The notes below the pieces were generated by a model. The model was given only the letters and a program-made list of their open reading frames with translations. It made no database searches and was not told the origin of the DNA. This document shows positions 7,947-16,138 of a DNA stretch of 64,000 nt, piece after piece. The translations under genes and the position numbers were made by a program. Each line of letters starts with the position of its first letter. The first letter of the stretch is position 1. Source of the DNA: Bacillus_BA fengqiuensis (GTDB taxonomy: Bacteria; Bacillota; Bacilli; Bacillales; Bacillaceae_H); NCBI GenBank assembly GCA_030813035.1, contig JAUSTV010000002.1; one strand, 5' to 3'.

Positions 7947-8291
7947 ATGAACAAAAACAGATTATTTTTAGAAGAGTTAAAATATGTGGTGGAAAATGGG
8001 TTTATCCTTAATGAATATCTAATAGAACAATTGGATAGAACCCTTGATAAGAGTTCATCTTTAATTATTGAAGTTTATCAAATCTTTGTAGAAAACCGAT
8101 ATATTTTACCATTTATTGGTGATGTAGAAGCGGTGGTTTATGATTATATTGTTAGCAGAGAAATGGCAAAAGCTAAAACATTCTATGGAGCCACGTTGTT
8201 TGCGGCGGATTTATTCGAGACAACACAAACCTATATTAAATGTAAAGTAAGTTCATACAATTCATCCTCATATTTGAAAACAAGTGCTTAG
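7947..8291 (+). CDS. Hypothetical 114-residue protein
   Basis: I do not recognise this protein. It is acidic in its first half (FLEELKYVVENGFILNEYLI), predicted mostly helical, with no signal peptide or membrane segment, and ends in a serine-rich tail (SSYNSSSYLKTSA). AAGGAGTGATAATGGA gives a good ribosome site. A perfect cre box lies upstream. An IDEAL-domain gene follows 70 bases on and may be co-transcribed. Confidence 0.6.
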   Translation: MNKNRLFLEELKYVVENGFILNEYLIEQLDRTLDKSSSLIIEVYQIFVENRYILPFIGDVEAVVYDYIVSREMAKAKTFYGATLFAADLFETTQTYIKCKVSSYNSSSYLKTSA

Positions 8292-8361
8292 GAAGAGAGT
8301 CTGAAATCATTAACTAAGAGTAAATATACAATGACCAGAAGGATAAGGAGTTGATTTTTTT

Positions 8362-8559
8362 ATGGAAAAGTATGTTTCCCAAGTATCTCAACATTCCAAG
8401 GAAAAAGATATGGATTCGCTAATTGCGGAAAGGATATTGGAAAAAGCACTTCTTGATTTTAGAATAGGGCAAATCGAAAAAGAAATTGACCAGTCATTGC
8501 AAGATCGAAACAGGGAAGCGTTCCTGCGATTAACAGAGAAATTAAAAAACATTTCTTAA
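8362..8559 (+). CDS. Small IDEAL-domain protein
   Basis: A 65-residue protein whose second half (LEKALLDFRIGQIEKEIDQS ... DRNREAFLRLTEKLKNI) matches the IDEAL domain, a ~37-residue motif found in Bacillus adaptor or regulatory proteins. AAGGAG lies ~14 bases before the ATG, a longer spacing than usual. Function unknown; it may be an adaptor for another protein. It probably shares a transcript with the upstream 114-residue ORF. Confidence 0.65.
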   Translation: MEKYVSQVSQHSKEKDMDSLIAERILEKALLDFRIGQIEKEIDQSLQDRNREAFLRLTEKLKNIS

Positions 8560-8675
8560 AAGAGTTTCGTGGATAGGAATGAATTTTGAGGAGGAGAACT
8601 ACACTTAACATAATGGCCGAACAATCAACCAATAAAGGAAGATGAAAGGGTAGAAAAAATGAATGAGGAAATGAT

Positions 8676-8720
8676 GTAAGCGACCTTGTTTTTCTAATCA
8701 GGAGAAACAAGGTCGCTTAC
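8676..8720. repeat. Long perfect hairpin
   Basis: GTAAGCGACCTTGTTT and its exact reverse complement AAACAAGGTCGCTTAC separated by 13 bases. No T-tract follows on the plus strand. It may still act as a terminator or RNA-stabilising stem after the IDEAL-domain gene. Confidence 0.6.
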
Positions 8721-8761
8721 TGTCGTTATGCGCCTTTTCTTAACCGCCAATCTGGGAAATG

Positions 8762-8793
8762 AAAAAACTCAGATTCTCCATCTGAGTTTTTGA
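8762..8793. terminator. Bidirectional terminator
   Basis: AAAAACTCAGAT, loop TCTCC, ATCTGAGTTTTT. A-tract and T-tract flank the stem, so it can stop the minus-strand FAD gene and any read-through from the left. Confidence 0.8.
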
Positions 8794-8929
8794 TGAACGA
8801 ATTAATATTCAGTATAATAGAGGGCCGTCGCTGTTGGTATACCTTGCCGTCGCACTTCTGTTTTGTGTAAAAGCTGCAAAGCCTCCCGGTTTCTGGGCAG
8901 CTGCATGGGCTATCGAATGCGTGAAGGCT

Positions 8930-10360
8930 TCAGCTCATAGCTTTTTCCTTTTTTGGCCAGTCACCGACAAACTCTACCTCATCATAGGTAAAGAAGTTTT
9001 TCAGAATCTCTTTACGATCGTCAAGGAAAAGCTGGTCCGCTACCGCTGACACGAGCTTGGGTATACTAAATCTCATCCCCGAAAGCGCAGAGGCTGAAAT
9101 ACCACAACTAATCAATGCGGAATAGTTGAAAGCGAAAAGCCCATGAATGAGCTTTTTACCCTGTTCATCTCTGCTTAAGAAAGCGAAGCCGGGGCTGAGA
9201 TAAGGATGCGCATCGAGTACAGGATTACTCAACTCTTCCGGGTCCTTATGACGGTCGCCCCAGCGAGTAATGTGACGTTCGATAAGTCTTAGCTCGGGAC
9301 GTAAAGCTGGATCGGTGAGAAGGCCGGTGCTGATAATCAGAAAGTCGAACTTGGATGTTCCTTGAGGTGTGGTTACTAAGGCGCCTTCACCCGCGTCCTT
9401 CACCTCAAGCCATGGTGCGCCTAAGTGTAAATTGAAACCTGGCCATGAGGACGCGCGTTCAAAGGTGTCGTTGGTCGGTGGTTGATTGTGCTTAAAGAAA
9501 TGGGCGAAAATCGTATATTTTTCGGTGTCTGATAGGGTGTGGAAACGTTCGATTATGCCGGAAATTTCCATCTGACGGATCGGATTGATTCGCGGTATCT
9601 GTTTGCGACGGACAAAAACATGGGTTTCAGCCACACCTTCGGATAGAGCGAAATGAGCATTATCGAAAGCAGAGGCCCCGCCGCCCAGAATAGCAATCTT
9701 TTTACCTTTAAGTACAGAGAAATCAATGGCTTCAGAAGTGTGGGCATAGAGATGACGCGGCAATTCTTCAGTAATCATGGATGGTACGTGCCATTCGCCT
9801 CCCCCTTGAATACCCGTAGCCAGAATTACTTTGCGAGCCAAAAGTGTGTTGGACGGGGCTCCGGCACCTTCGATATGCAGTCGGTGAATCCCCTCTTCGA
9901 GCGGTTCGATGAGCTTCAGCTTCACCTCATTGATGACAGGAAGATTGAGAACCTTACGATACCAGCGCAGATAGTTCATCCAATCTCCCCGTGGAATCTT
10001 GACCACCTCGTCCCAGCCTGTCGGTCCGAATTGGGCTTCCCACCATGAGCGGAAGGTCAGAGAAGGAACCCCGAGGTCGATGGAGGTCAAATGCTTAGGT
10101 GTTCGCAGTGTCACCATACGAGCATAGGTTTCCCACGGTCCCTCTAAGCCTTCGCGATTTTCATCAATGACGAGACTATTGGATATTCGCTCGCGCAAAA
10201 GGCCGAATGCCGCGCCTAAGCCGCTTTGGCCGCCGCCGATGACCACTACATCATAAACATGTCCCTCAGGATGGATGAGCGGCCGTACCCAGTCTGCACC
10301 CCTGAAGTTGAGATACGAAAGATCGTTTTTCACTTGTTCGTTTAAAGTTTCTAAGCTCAT
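8930..10360 (-). CDS. FAD/NAD(P)-dependent oxidoreductase (monooxygenase-like)
   Basis: A 476-residue flavoprotein with two dinucleotide-binding motifs, YDVVVIGGGQSGLGAA at ~36-51 and KIAILGGGASAFDNA at ~221-235, plus an ATG-type motif VILATGIQGGG near 178. This two-Rossmann layout fits flavin-containing monooxygenases and related SidA/PvdA-like enzymes; the substrate is not evident. GAAAGGAATGAAAAACG precedes the ATG. The gene is visibly more GC-rich (about half G+C in sampled lines) than the A+T-rich flanks. It stands alone on the minus strand. Both points suggest acquisition by transfer. An open alternate frame continues past the stop (8802-8935), hinting at a frameshifted C-terminus. Confidence 0.8.
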   Translation of the reverse strand: MSLETLNEQVKNDLSYLNFRGADWVRPLIHPEGHVYDVVVIGGGQSGLGAAFGLLRERISNSLVIDENREGLEGPWETYARMVTLRTPKHLTSIDLGVPSLTFRSWWEAQFGPTGWDEVVKIPRGDWMNYLRWYRKVLNLPVINEVKLKLIEPLEEGIHRLHIEGAGAPSNTLLARKVILATGIQGGGEWHVPSMITEELPRHLYAHTSEAIDFSVLKGKKIAILGGGASAFDNAHFALSEGVAETHVFVRRKQIPRINPIRQMEISGIIERFHTLSDTEKYTIFAHFFKHNQPPTNDTFERASSWPGFNLHLGAPWLEVKDAGEGALVTTPQGTSKFDFLIISTGLLTDPALRPELRLIERHITRWGDRHKDPEELSNPVLDAHPYLSPGFAFLSRDEQGKKLIHGLFAFNYSALISCGISASALSGMRFSIPKLVSAVADQLFLDDRKEILKNFFTYDEVEFVGDWPKKEKAMS

Positions 10361-11056
10361 CGTTTTTCATTCCTTTCAAAAGTGTCTTAACATATCACTT
10401 CAAAATCTTCCCCGCTTCTGTTTAAGTAGTAATAAGTGTCGTCTCTTCGAGGTTTCCTTATAAAATTTCCCATAACGAAATTTAGTATGAAGAAAGTTAA
10501 TAAGAGCGATATTTTTTATCTTTCGGCAAATTTATGTTATATTTTATAACATTGTTAGTTATATAACTATACATTATCATTTCTATCCTGTCATTTCCTC
10601 GTATATTGTATCTAAATTTTCTTTTTATAATTGGTTAAAATCACTAGCTGAGCTTTTTGAAACTTAATTTATCCCGCATTCACGGGCAGTAAGACCCCGC
10701 TGATGGAAGTTTCTTTTATTAAAAATAGATCAAAGTGAAAAGTGAAGGCTTCTACTAACATAAATGTATATGTAAGGTTTTTTACCATGGAATTGCTATT
10801 GAAAAGGGTTAATATATGTAAACATCTGTTATGTTTTTCAATCCATAAGGATTTTTTTGCGAACAAGCGTTTTTTAAGGGTTTTTATAAATCAGCCTACA
10901 TACCATAAGAGGATGAAGGAATAAAATGAAATTTTCACGTTTTTTGTTCGGTTTTTTTGCGGTATATATTTACAAGTGGAGAGGGTCATTATAAGAAAGA
11001 GATTTCGTTCAATAAATATCTGAAAAAATCACTACAGCGGCAATAAATCATATACA
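10361..11056. other. Long AT-rich gap between FAD gene and fumC
   Basis: About 700 bases without a supported gene. It holds the ribosome site of the minus-strand FAD gene, very A+T-rich sequence around 10500-10600, one minus-strand copy of the dispersed GCCCGTTAATGCGGG element, and the fumC leader. Short ORFs here lack ribosome sites and family resemblance. Confidence 0.6.
10670..10716 (-). repeat. Dispersed GCCCGTTAATGCGGG element
   Basis: Read on the minus strand it runs GAAACTTCCATCAGCGGGG, TCTTACTGCCCGTGAATG, CGGGATAAAT. It is the clearest opposite-strand member of the family. Confidence 0.65.
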
Positions 11057-11070
11057 TAGGAGGGGTAATG

Positions 11071-12459
11071 ATGAAATATAGGATTGAAAGGGATACACTA
11101 GGTGAAATAAGCGTACCTGCGGAAAAGTTGTGGGGGGCACAAACACAGCGAAGCATCGAAAATTTTCCGATTGGAACGGAAACGATGCCGATGGAAATCA
11201 TCCGGGCATTTGCCATTTTAAAGAAAAGCGCAGCGCTCACTAATCAAAAACTTGGGAAGTTATCGCAGGGGAAAGCAGGTGCGATTGTTCAAGCGGCAGA
11301 CGAAATTTTAGAGGGGAAATGGGATGGACATTTCCCGCTCGTTGTATGGCAAACGGGAAGCGGGACACAGTCCAATATGAATGTCAATGAAGTCATCGCA
11401 AACCGTGGGAATCAATGGTTGGAGAGTGGAGGAAACGAGGAGCGTCTTCATCCGAATGATGATGTCAATATGTCGCAAAGTTCGAATGATACATTTCCAA
11501 CAGCGCTTCATATTGCAGGAGTGATTGCTGTCGAGAATCAATTACTGCCTGCCCTTGCCAAATTGAAAGGGACATTTCAGCAAAAATCTGACCAATTTAA
11601 AGATATGATTAAAATTGGCCGCACCCATCTGCAAGATGCCACTCCTTTAACATTGGGGCAGGAAATAAGCGGCTGGCACCGTATGCTTGAAAAAGATGAG
11701 AGAATGATTCAGGAAAGTGTTCAATATATGAAGGAAATTGCCATTGGGGGCACAGCTGTCGGAACAGGAATAAACGCTCATCCCGAATTTGGAGACTTGG
11801 CAGCTAAAGAAATTAGCCAATTTACGGGAAAAACGTTCATTTCAGCTCCGAATAAGTTTCATGCCTTAACAAGCCATGATGAAGTCGTGTATACACACGG
11901 TGCGTTAAAAGCACTCGCGGCTGATTTGATGAAAATGGCTAATGATGTGCGCTGGCTGGCGAGCGGGCCGCGCAGCGGAATCGGGGAAATTTCGATTCCG
12001 GCCAATGAACCCGGAAGTTCCATCATGCCTGGTAAAGTAAATCCGACACAAAGCGAAGCGTTAACGATGGTTGTCACGCAAGTAATGGGAAATGATGCCA
12101 CGATTGGATTTGCTGCGAGCCAGGGGAATTTTGAGCTCAACGTGTTTAAGCCTGTCATTATTTATAACTTTCTTCAATCGGTAAGGCTGTTGGCGGATGG
12201 AATGAGGACATTCAATGATAAATGCGCGGTAGGCATTGAGCCGAATCAAATAAACATTCAACACCATTTACAAAACTCGCTTATGTTGGTGACGGCATTG
12301 AATCCGCATATCGGTTATGAAAATGCCGCAGCTATTGCCAAGCTTGCTCATAAAGAAAATCTCACCCTGAAAGAAGCGGTATTGAAAACAGGGCTGCTGA
12401 CGGCAGAGCAGTTCGATCAATTTGTAGATCCGGCGAAAATGATTGCTCCGAAAGAATGA
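11071..12459 (+). CDS. fumC: Class II fumarate hydratase
   Basis: Converts fumarate to L-malate in the TCA cycle; iron-independent homotetramer. The protein is 462 residues from this start, full length for FumC/CitG. Hallmarks are WQTGSGTQSNMNVNEV, NDDVNMSQSSNDTFPTA, KIGRTHLQDATPLTLGQEIS and the superfamily signature GSSIMPGKVNPTQSEA. AGGAGGGG lies 5 bases before the second of two adjacent ATGs, giving MKYRIERD as in B. subtilis CitG; the first ATG (11068) is too close to the ribosome site. It is monocistronic, closed by a strong terminator shared with the opposing regulator gene. Confidence 0.96.
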   Translation: MKYRIERDTLGEISVPAEKLWGAQTQRSIENFPIGTETMPMEIIRAFAILKKSAALTNQKLGKLSQGKAGAIVQAADEILEGKWDGHFPLVVWQTGSGTQSNMNVNEVIANRGNQWLESGGNEERLHPNDDVNMSQSSNDTFPTALHIAGVIAVENQLLPALAKLKGTFQQKSDQFKDMIKIGRTHLQDATPLTLGQEISGWHRMLEKDERMIQESVQYMKEIAIGGTAVGTGINAHPEFGDLAAKEISQFTGKTFISAPNKFHALTSHDEVVYTHGALKALAADLMKMANDVRWLASGPRSGIGEISIPANEPGSSIMPGKVNPTQSEALTMVVTQVMGNDATIGFAASQGNFELNVFKPVIIYNFLQSVRLLADGMRTFNDKCAVGIEPNQINIQHHLQNSLMLVTALNPHIGYENAAAIAKLAHKENLTLKEAVLKTGLLTAEQFDQFVDPAKMIAPKE

Positions 12460-12508
12460 AGTAGATTCAGATGTATGGTTTCAATGAACAAAATGACTGT
12501 TCGGGTTG

Positions 12509-12546
12509 CTAAATGGACATGGGCAAGAACATCCATGTCCATTTAG
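12509..12546. terminator. Long hairpin between convergent fumC and TrmB-like gene
   Basis: CTAAATGGACATGG, 10-base loop, CCATGTCCATTTAG. It is a 14-bp perfect stem lying between two convergent genes and probably serves both; no long T-tract. Confidence 0.65.
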
Positions 12547-13301
12547 TAACGCAATTTCATTAAAAGCTCTCTTATTTCTTCATCATCCATAAGTTGACTG
12601 TAAAATTTCTCGGTCACTTTTGCCAAAGCGAGATCGTGGTAGAAAAAATCCGTGAAAAATTTTACGAACGGCTGCGACATCGTTTTCATCGCTTGCCATT
12701 GATGATTTTCGACGCCGGCAAAGAGGATTTCTTTTTCATCTACCACAATGAGCCGGGATCTTTCCAGTGAATGATGTTTTTCAGAAGGAATAAGGACATG
12801 TATGTTTGATAGATTTGATTCGATTTCGCCGATGACAAGTCCCTCCACCTTCACACCGTTTTTTTCTTTTTCCTCTAAAATGGGCAAATAATCAGCGAAA
12901 TCATCATTCCATGCTGAAAGTAAGATGGAATGTTCCGCCTCTTCTATTAATTTTTCAAATTGAACAAGAATGGAAGAGTTCGCTTTTAAGGTCCACACAC
13001 GATCATCCATAAACGTTCTCTTTTGTGAGCTGTTTTTTAAGGTGTCAATGTTCGCCTGGAATTCTTGTGTCAATTTTTTGATGGCCACTTCTAAAGGGAG
13101 GGCCGAATAAAGTTTTTTCTTCTCGGATATCGTATCCATGATCATTCCTTTGTCGATCATTCGTGATAAAACTTCATATATTTTCGCTTTCGGGACATTC
13201 GAATATTTGACGATCGTTGTTGCATCGAGCGGATCGCGGCTGGAAACCAGAACTTCGTATACGTTGCTTTCGTATTGTGAAAAACCAAATTTTTGCAGCA
13301 T
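12543..13301 (-). CDS. TrmB-family transcriptional regulator
   Basis: A 252-residue regulator. The N-terminal winged helix (MLQKFGFSQYESNVYEVLVS, NVPKAKIYEVLSRMIDKGMI) is typical of TrmB. The C-terminal half (EEAEHSILLSAWNDDFADYL, RSRLIVVDEKEILFAG) resembles the phospholipase-D-like effector domain found in this family. TrmB proteins sense sugars in archaea; bacterial homologues are mostly uncharacterised. TGGAGG precedes the start on the minus strand. The divergent neighbour after a 336-base gap is a 2-hydroxyacid dehydrogenase, a possible target. Confidence 0.85.
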   Translation of the reverse strand: MLQKFGFSQYESNVYEVLVSSRDPLDATTIVKYSNVPKAKIYEVLSRMIDKGMIMDTISEKKKLYSALPLEVAIKKLTQEFQANIDTLKNSSQKRTFMDDRVWTLKANSSILVQFEKLIEEAEHSILLSAWNDDFADYLPILEEKEKNGVKVEGLVIGEIESNLSNIHVLIPSEKHHSLERSRLIVVDEKEILFAGVENHQWQAMKTMSQPFVKFFTDFFYHDLALAKVTEKFYSQLMDDEEIRELLMKLRY

Positions 13302-13450
13302 AGAACCTCCAAAAAATCAAATAGCTAATAGAGTAAGGCAGGGGAGTACCTTAGACATAGCAGTATTTTAAATTCTTCCTAAACATGGGCATAATAATGA
13401 CTTATCCTTTAAAATAGCGGAAATTTCTGCTATTGTCAAAATGAAGCGAA

Positions 13451-13566
13451 GAAAAGCGCTCGTCTTATGCTTATTGGTGACCAATATAAGACGGTCACTG
13501 GCGGAGGACGTTTTTTGACTTCCGAATCGATTGACTTGTGACCTTGAGCCGAGGCACGGCTGGACA
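13451..13566 (+). repeat. 118-nt structured element, copy D (not next to rRNA)
   Basis: Opens with GAAAAGCGCTCGTCTTATG, has GGCGGAGGACGTTTTTTGACTT across the central hairpin, and ends GAGGCACGGCTGGACA. The arms pair at distance (GCGCTCGTCTTAT region with the CCGAGGCACGGC end, and GGTGACCAATA with TTGTGACC). Same plan as the rRNA-spacer copies but in the gap between two protein genes. Confidence 0.55.
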
Positions 13567-13637
13567 ACAAAAAAGTCAAGATACATAATCTAACTATGTG
13601 TACATAGGTCGTTTTCATGAAATGGAGGGGGATAAGA

Positions 13638-14570
13638 TTGCACATTAACAACATTTTGGTGACCGGTCATCTATATAAAGAGATGGCGGAGATTTTGGCG
13701 CAAAAGAAACTGTCTAAAAATATGCGTTTTGTGGCAGAGGAGGAAGTGTCACGAGAGGATGTTTTATGGGCCGATGCGTATGTAAGCTTTTATCCAACTG
13801 AATATTTTGAGTTCGGCCATTTAAAATGGGTACATTCCACAGGAGCCGGTGTTGACAAATATTTATATGAGCGGGAATGGGATGAGTCTGTTTTGCTTAC
13901 TCGCACCGTTTGTTCCTTCGGGCAAAGAATCGGAGAGTACTGCTTAAGTTATCTGTTAAGAGCTATGCAAATGCATGATACATTTGCACAAATGAAAGCT
14001 CAAAAGCAGTGGAAGCCGGCAGAGCCAAAGCTTCTGCACTCTCAGCATGTCGTCATTTACGGCACAGGTGAAATCGGACAGGAAATTGCTCGCATTTTTT
14101 CATCTTTTGGAATAAAGGTTTCAGGTGTATCACGAAGTGGAGAACATGCGCCCTTTTTTGAAGAGGTAGTGACAACAGAAAAGGCGTCAGTTCTTTTACA
14201 GGGGGCAGACTGGGTCATTAGTACGCTTCCTTTAACAAAACAAACATACAAAATGTTTAACGATGCCTTTTTCCGTCAGTTGAATAACAGCGGGTTTATA
14301 AATGTAGGGAGGGGCGCAACGGTCGATGAATCATCGTTGTTAAGAGCGTTGCAGGAAAAAAAAATCCGCCAGGCGATTTTGGATGTATTTGAAGCGGAAC
14401 CTTTGCCGGAAACATCACTGTTATGGGAACAACCTGACGTTGTAATTACACCGCACATATCAGCGGTCACTACTCCAGAAGAAGCGGTGGAGTGCTTTTT
14501 GGACACGCTTGCGAAGATTGAAAATAACGAGCCCCTTCACAACCAAGTAAAAACGAAAAAGGGATATTAA
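13638..14570 (+). CDS. D-2-hydroxyacid dehydrogenase family protein
   Basis: NAD(P)-dependent oxidoreductase of the D-isomer-specific 2-hydroxyacid dehydrogenase family, about 310 residues. Visible motifs: VVIYGTGEIGQEIARIFSSF (Rossmann GxGxxG), WVISTLPLTKQTYKMF, GFINVGRGATVDESSLL, AILDVFEAEPLP, and the catalytic HIS block VVITPHISAVTTPEE. I choose TTG at 13638, 8 bases after GGAGGGGG. The upstream in-frame ATG at 13617 would place the ribosome site inside the gene. Substrate unknown. It is followed 12 bases later by a NUDIX gene, likely one operon. Confidence 0.88.
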   Translation: MHINNILVTGHLYKEMAEILAQKKLSKNMRFVAEEEVSREDVLWADAYVSFYPTEYFEFGHLKWVHSTGAGVDKYLYEREWDESVLLTRTVCSFGQRIGEYCLSYLLRAMQMHDTFAQMKAQKQWKPAEPKLLHSQHVVIYGTGEIGQEIARIFSSFGIKVSGVSRSGEHAPFFEEVVTTEKASVLLQGADWVISTLPLTKQTYKMFNDAFFRQLNNSGFINVGRGATVDESSLLRALQEKKIRQAILDVFEAEPLPETSLLWEQPDVVITPHISAVTTPEEAVECFLDTLAKIENNEPLHNQVKTKKGY

Positions 14571-14582
14571 GGAGATTGAAGC

Positions 14583-15044
14583 ATGGTCAGAACGGCAGCA
14601 AAAGCAATTATCATTGATAAAGGAAAAATCCTTACGATTAAAATGCAAGGGGAGAATGGCGTTTTTTATCTCCTTCCAGGCGGAGGCCAGGAACATGGAG
14701 AGAACTTGCATGAAAATTTGAAGAGAGAATGTAAGGAGGAAGCGGGCGTTGACATTGAAGTCGGTGAACTCCGTTTTGTCCGCGATTACATAGAGAAACA
14801 TCATAAGCCAGACAGTGAGCGAGATTTTCATCAAGTGGAATTTCTATTTGAATGCAAATTGAAATCAGCGGCTGGTGACGCAAGGCTCGGGGCGGTTCCT
14901 GATGAAAGGCAAATAGGGGTAGAATGGATAGAACTCGATGATCTCCTGGACATTCCTTTCTATCCGCTTGCCATCCGTCCGCTTCTTATGCGTGTACCGG
15001 ATCGGTATGCCAAACTTCCTGTTTATTTGGGGGATATTAATTAA
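14583..15044 (+). CDS. NUDIX hydrolase
   Basis: A 153-residue NUDIX protein that should hydrolyse a nucleoside diphosphate linked to another moiety. The Nudix box is intact: GGQEHGENLHENLKRECKEE followed by AGV, matching GX5EX7REUXEEXGU. AAGGAGATTGAAGC gives the ribosome site. It lies 12 bases after the hydroxyacid dehydrogenase and is closed by a terminator. Substrate is not predictable from the box alone. Confidence 0.92.
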   Translation: MVRTAAKAIIIDKGKILTIKMQGENGVFYLLPGGGQEHGENLHENLKRECKEEAGVDIEVGELRFVRDYIEKHHKPDSERDFHQVEFLFECKLKSAAGDARLGAVPDERQIGVEWIELDDLLDIPFYPLAIRPLLMRVPDRYAKLPVYLGDIN

Positions 15045-15055
15045 TCAAAGAGGGT

Positions 15056-15093
15056 AGCTCCAAGCATGCAATATGTTTGGAGCTGTTTTTTAT
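15056..15093 (+). terminator. Rho-independent terminator
   Basis: AGCTCCAAGCA, loop TGCAATA, TGTTTGGAGCTGTTTTTT. Confidence 0.88.
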
Positions 15094-15257
15094 AGAATGT
15101 TTTTAGGCACGGAAGCTTTATGCAGGGAAATGGTTAATAGGTTTTGGAGTACTCAGTTTTTTATTTAAATTTCCCCTTTTTTACATCATTTTCCTCTGCT
15201 GACTGGGCATAGTAAGACATGTAAGCAGGGAAAGTTCAACTAATAGGAGGGAAAACG

Positions 15258-15965
15258 ATGAAGAAAAAAGCATTAGGACTTGTCATGGCGGGAGCCTTAT
15301 CGCTTGGAGGGTTTGGAATAATCCCAGTATTTGCGACTGAAAGTGATCAAGCACCGGCGGTAACGGAAAAGAGTGCACAGCATGAAGAGGGAAAACATTT
15401 TCATGGCAAAAGAAAACTGAACTCCGAGCGGATTCTTGAAAAGGCAAAAGAATTAGGGATTGAGACAGAAGGAAAAGACATTCGTCAGGTAGCGAAAGAA
15501 GTGTTTGAAGCAAAAGTAATAACAGAAGCGAAAGAATTAGGCATTGAAACGGAAGGAAAAGATGTTCGCGATGTAGCGAAAGAAGTGTTCGAAACACAAG
15601 TAAAAGCAGAAGCGAAAGAATTAGGCATTAAAACGGAAGGAAGAGACATTCGCGATGTAGCGAAAGAAGTGTTTGAAACAAAAGTGAAAACGGAAGCGAA
15701 AGAATTAGGTATTAAAACAGAAGGAAAAGACATTCGTGATGTAGCGAAAGAAGTACGGGAGAAAAAGGTATTCCAAGCTGCCGAAAAGCTGGGAATCGAT
15801 ACGAAAAATAAAACCACAAAAGAGCTGATGAAAGAAATAAAAGAAAACCATGCAGCGGAAGCGAAAGAGATGGGGCTTTTTTCTGACAAGTGGAATTGTT
15901 TCTATCTGAAAGGCGGATTTCATCATTTAAAAGATGGGGAGCAACAAGAAGGCAGACAACAGTAA
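15258..15965 (+). CDS. Secreted protein with tandem 28-residue repeats
   Basis: A 235-residue protein with an N-terminal signal peptide (MKKKALGLVMAGALSLGG, then a hydrophobic run ending PVFA). About four consecutive 28-residue repeats follow, of the form AKELGIETEGKDIRDVAKEV plus FETKVKTE, at ~60-172, and then a degenerate fifth (AEKLGIDTKNKTTKELMKEI). The repeats are strongly charged and probably helical. DNA repeats of 84 bases are well conserved, suggesting recent amplification. TAGGAGGGAAAACG precedes the ATG. The role is unknown; a cell-envelope or secreted protein is likely. Confidence 0.75.
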   Translation: MKKKALGLVMAGALSLGGFGIIPVFATESDQAPAVTEKSAQHEEGKHFHGKRKLNSERILEKAKELGIETEGKDIRQVAKEVFEAKVITEAKELGIETEGKDVRDVAKEVFETQVKAEAKELGIKTEGRDIRDVAKEVFETKVKTEAKELGIKTEGKDIRDVAKEVREKKVFQAAEKLGIDTKNKTTKELMKEIKENHAAEAKEMGLFSDKWNCFYLKGGFHHLKDGEQQEGRQQ

Positions 15966-15976
15966 TCCTATAGATT

Positions 15977-16036
15977 AAAAGCCAAAAGGTTGAGCAGTTG
16001 CAGAATACTCAACCTTTTGGCTAGTTCTATTTTTTA
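15977..16036 (+). terminator. Rho-independent terminator
   Basis: AAAAGCCAAAAGGTTGAG ... CTCAACCTTTTGGCT, a 15-bp stem followed by a T-rich run. Confidence 0.8.
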
Positions 16037-16138
16037 AATCGATAAGGCACTGTGGTTACAATCACATTTTTCTGATAAAGGAGATAGACCCTCAGCAGTA
16101 AGCTTGACTGATTGTGCAAGATATCCTGCCACCTTTCC

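Noticed and set aside
8659..8679. Tiny ORF ATGAATGAGGAAATGATGTAA after the IDEAL-domain gene
   Set aside because: Six codons, ending inside the hairpin; too short to support.
15410..15760. Regular ~84-base repeats that could look like a CRISPR array
   Set aside because: The repeats are in frame within a coding sequence with no unique spacers; they encode the 28-residue protein repeats. No CRISPR array or cas gene was seen in the window.
15283..15926. Long minus-strand ORFs opposite the repeat protein
   Set aside because: They are open only because of the repetitive codons of the plus-strand gene; no ribosome site.
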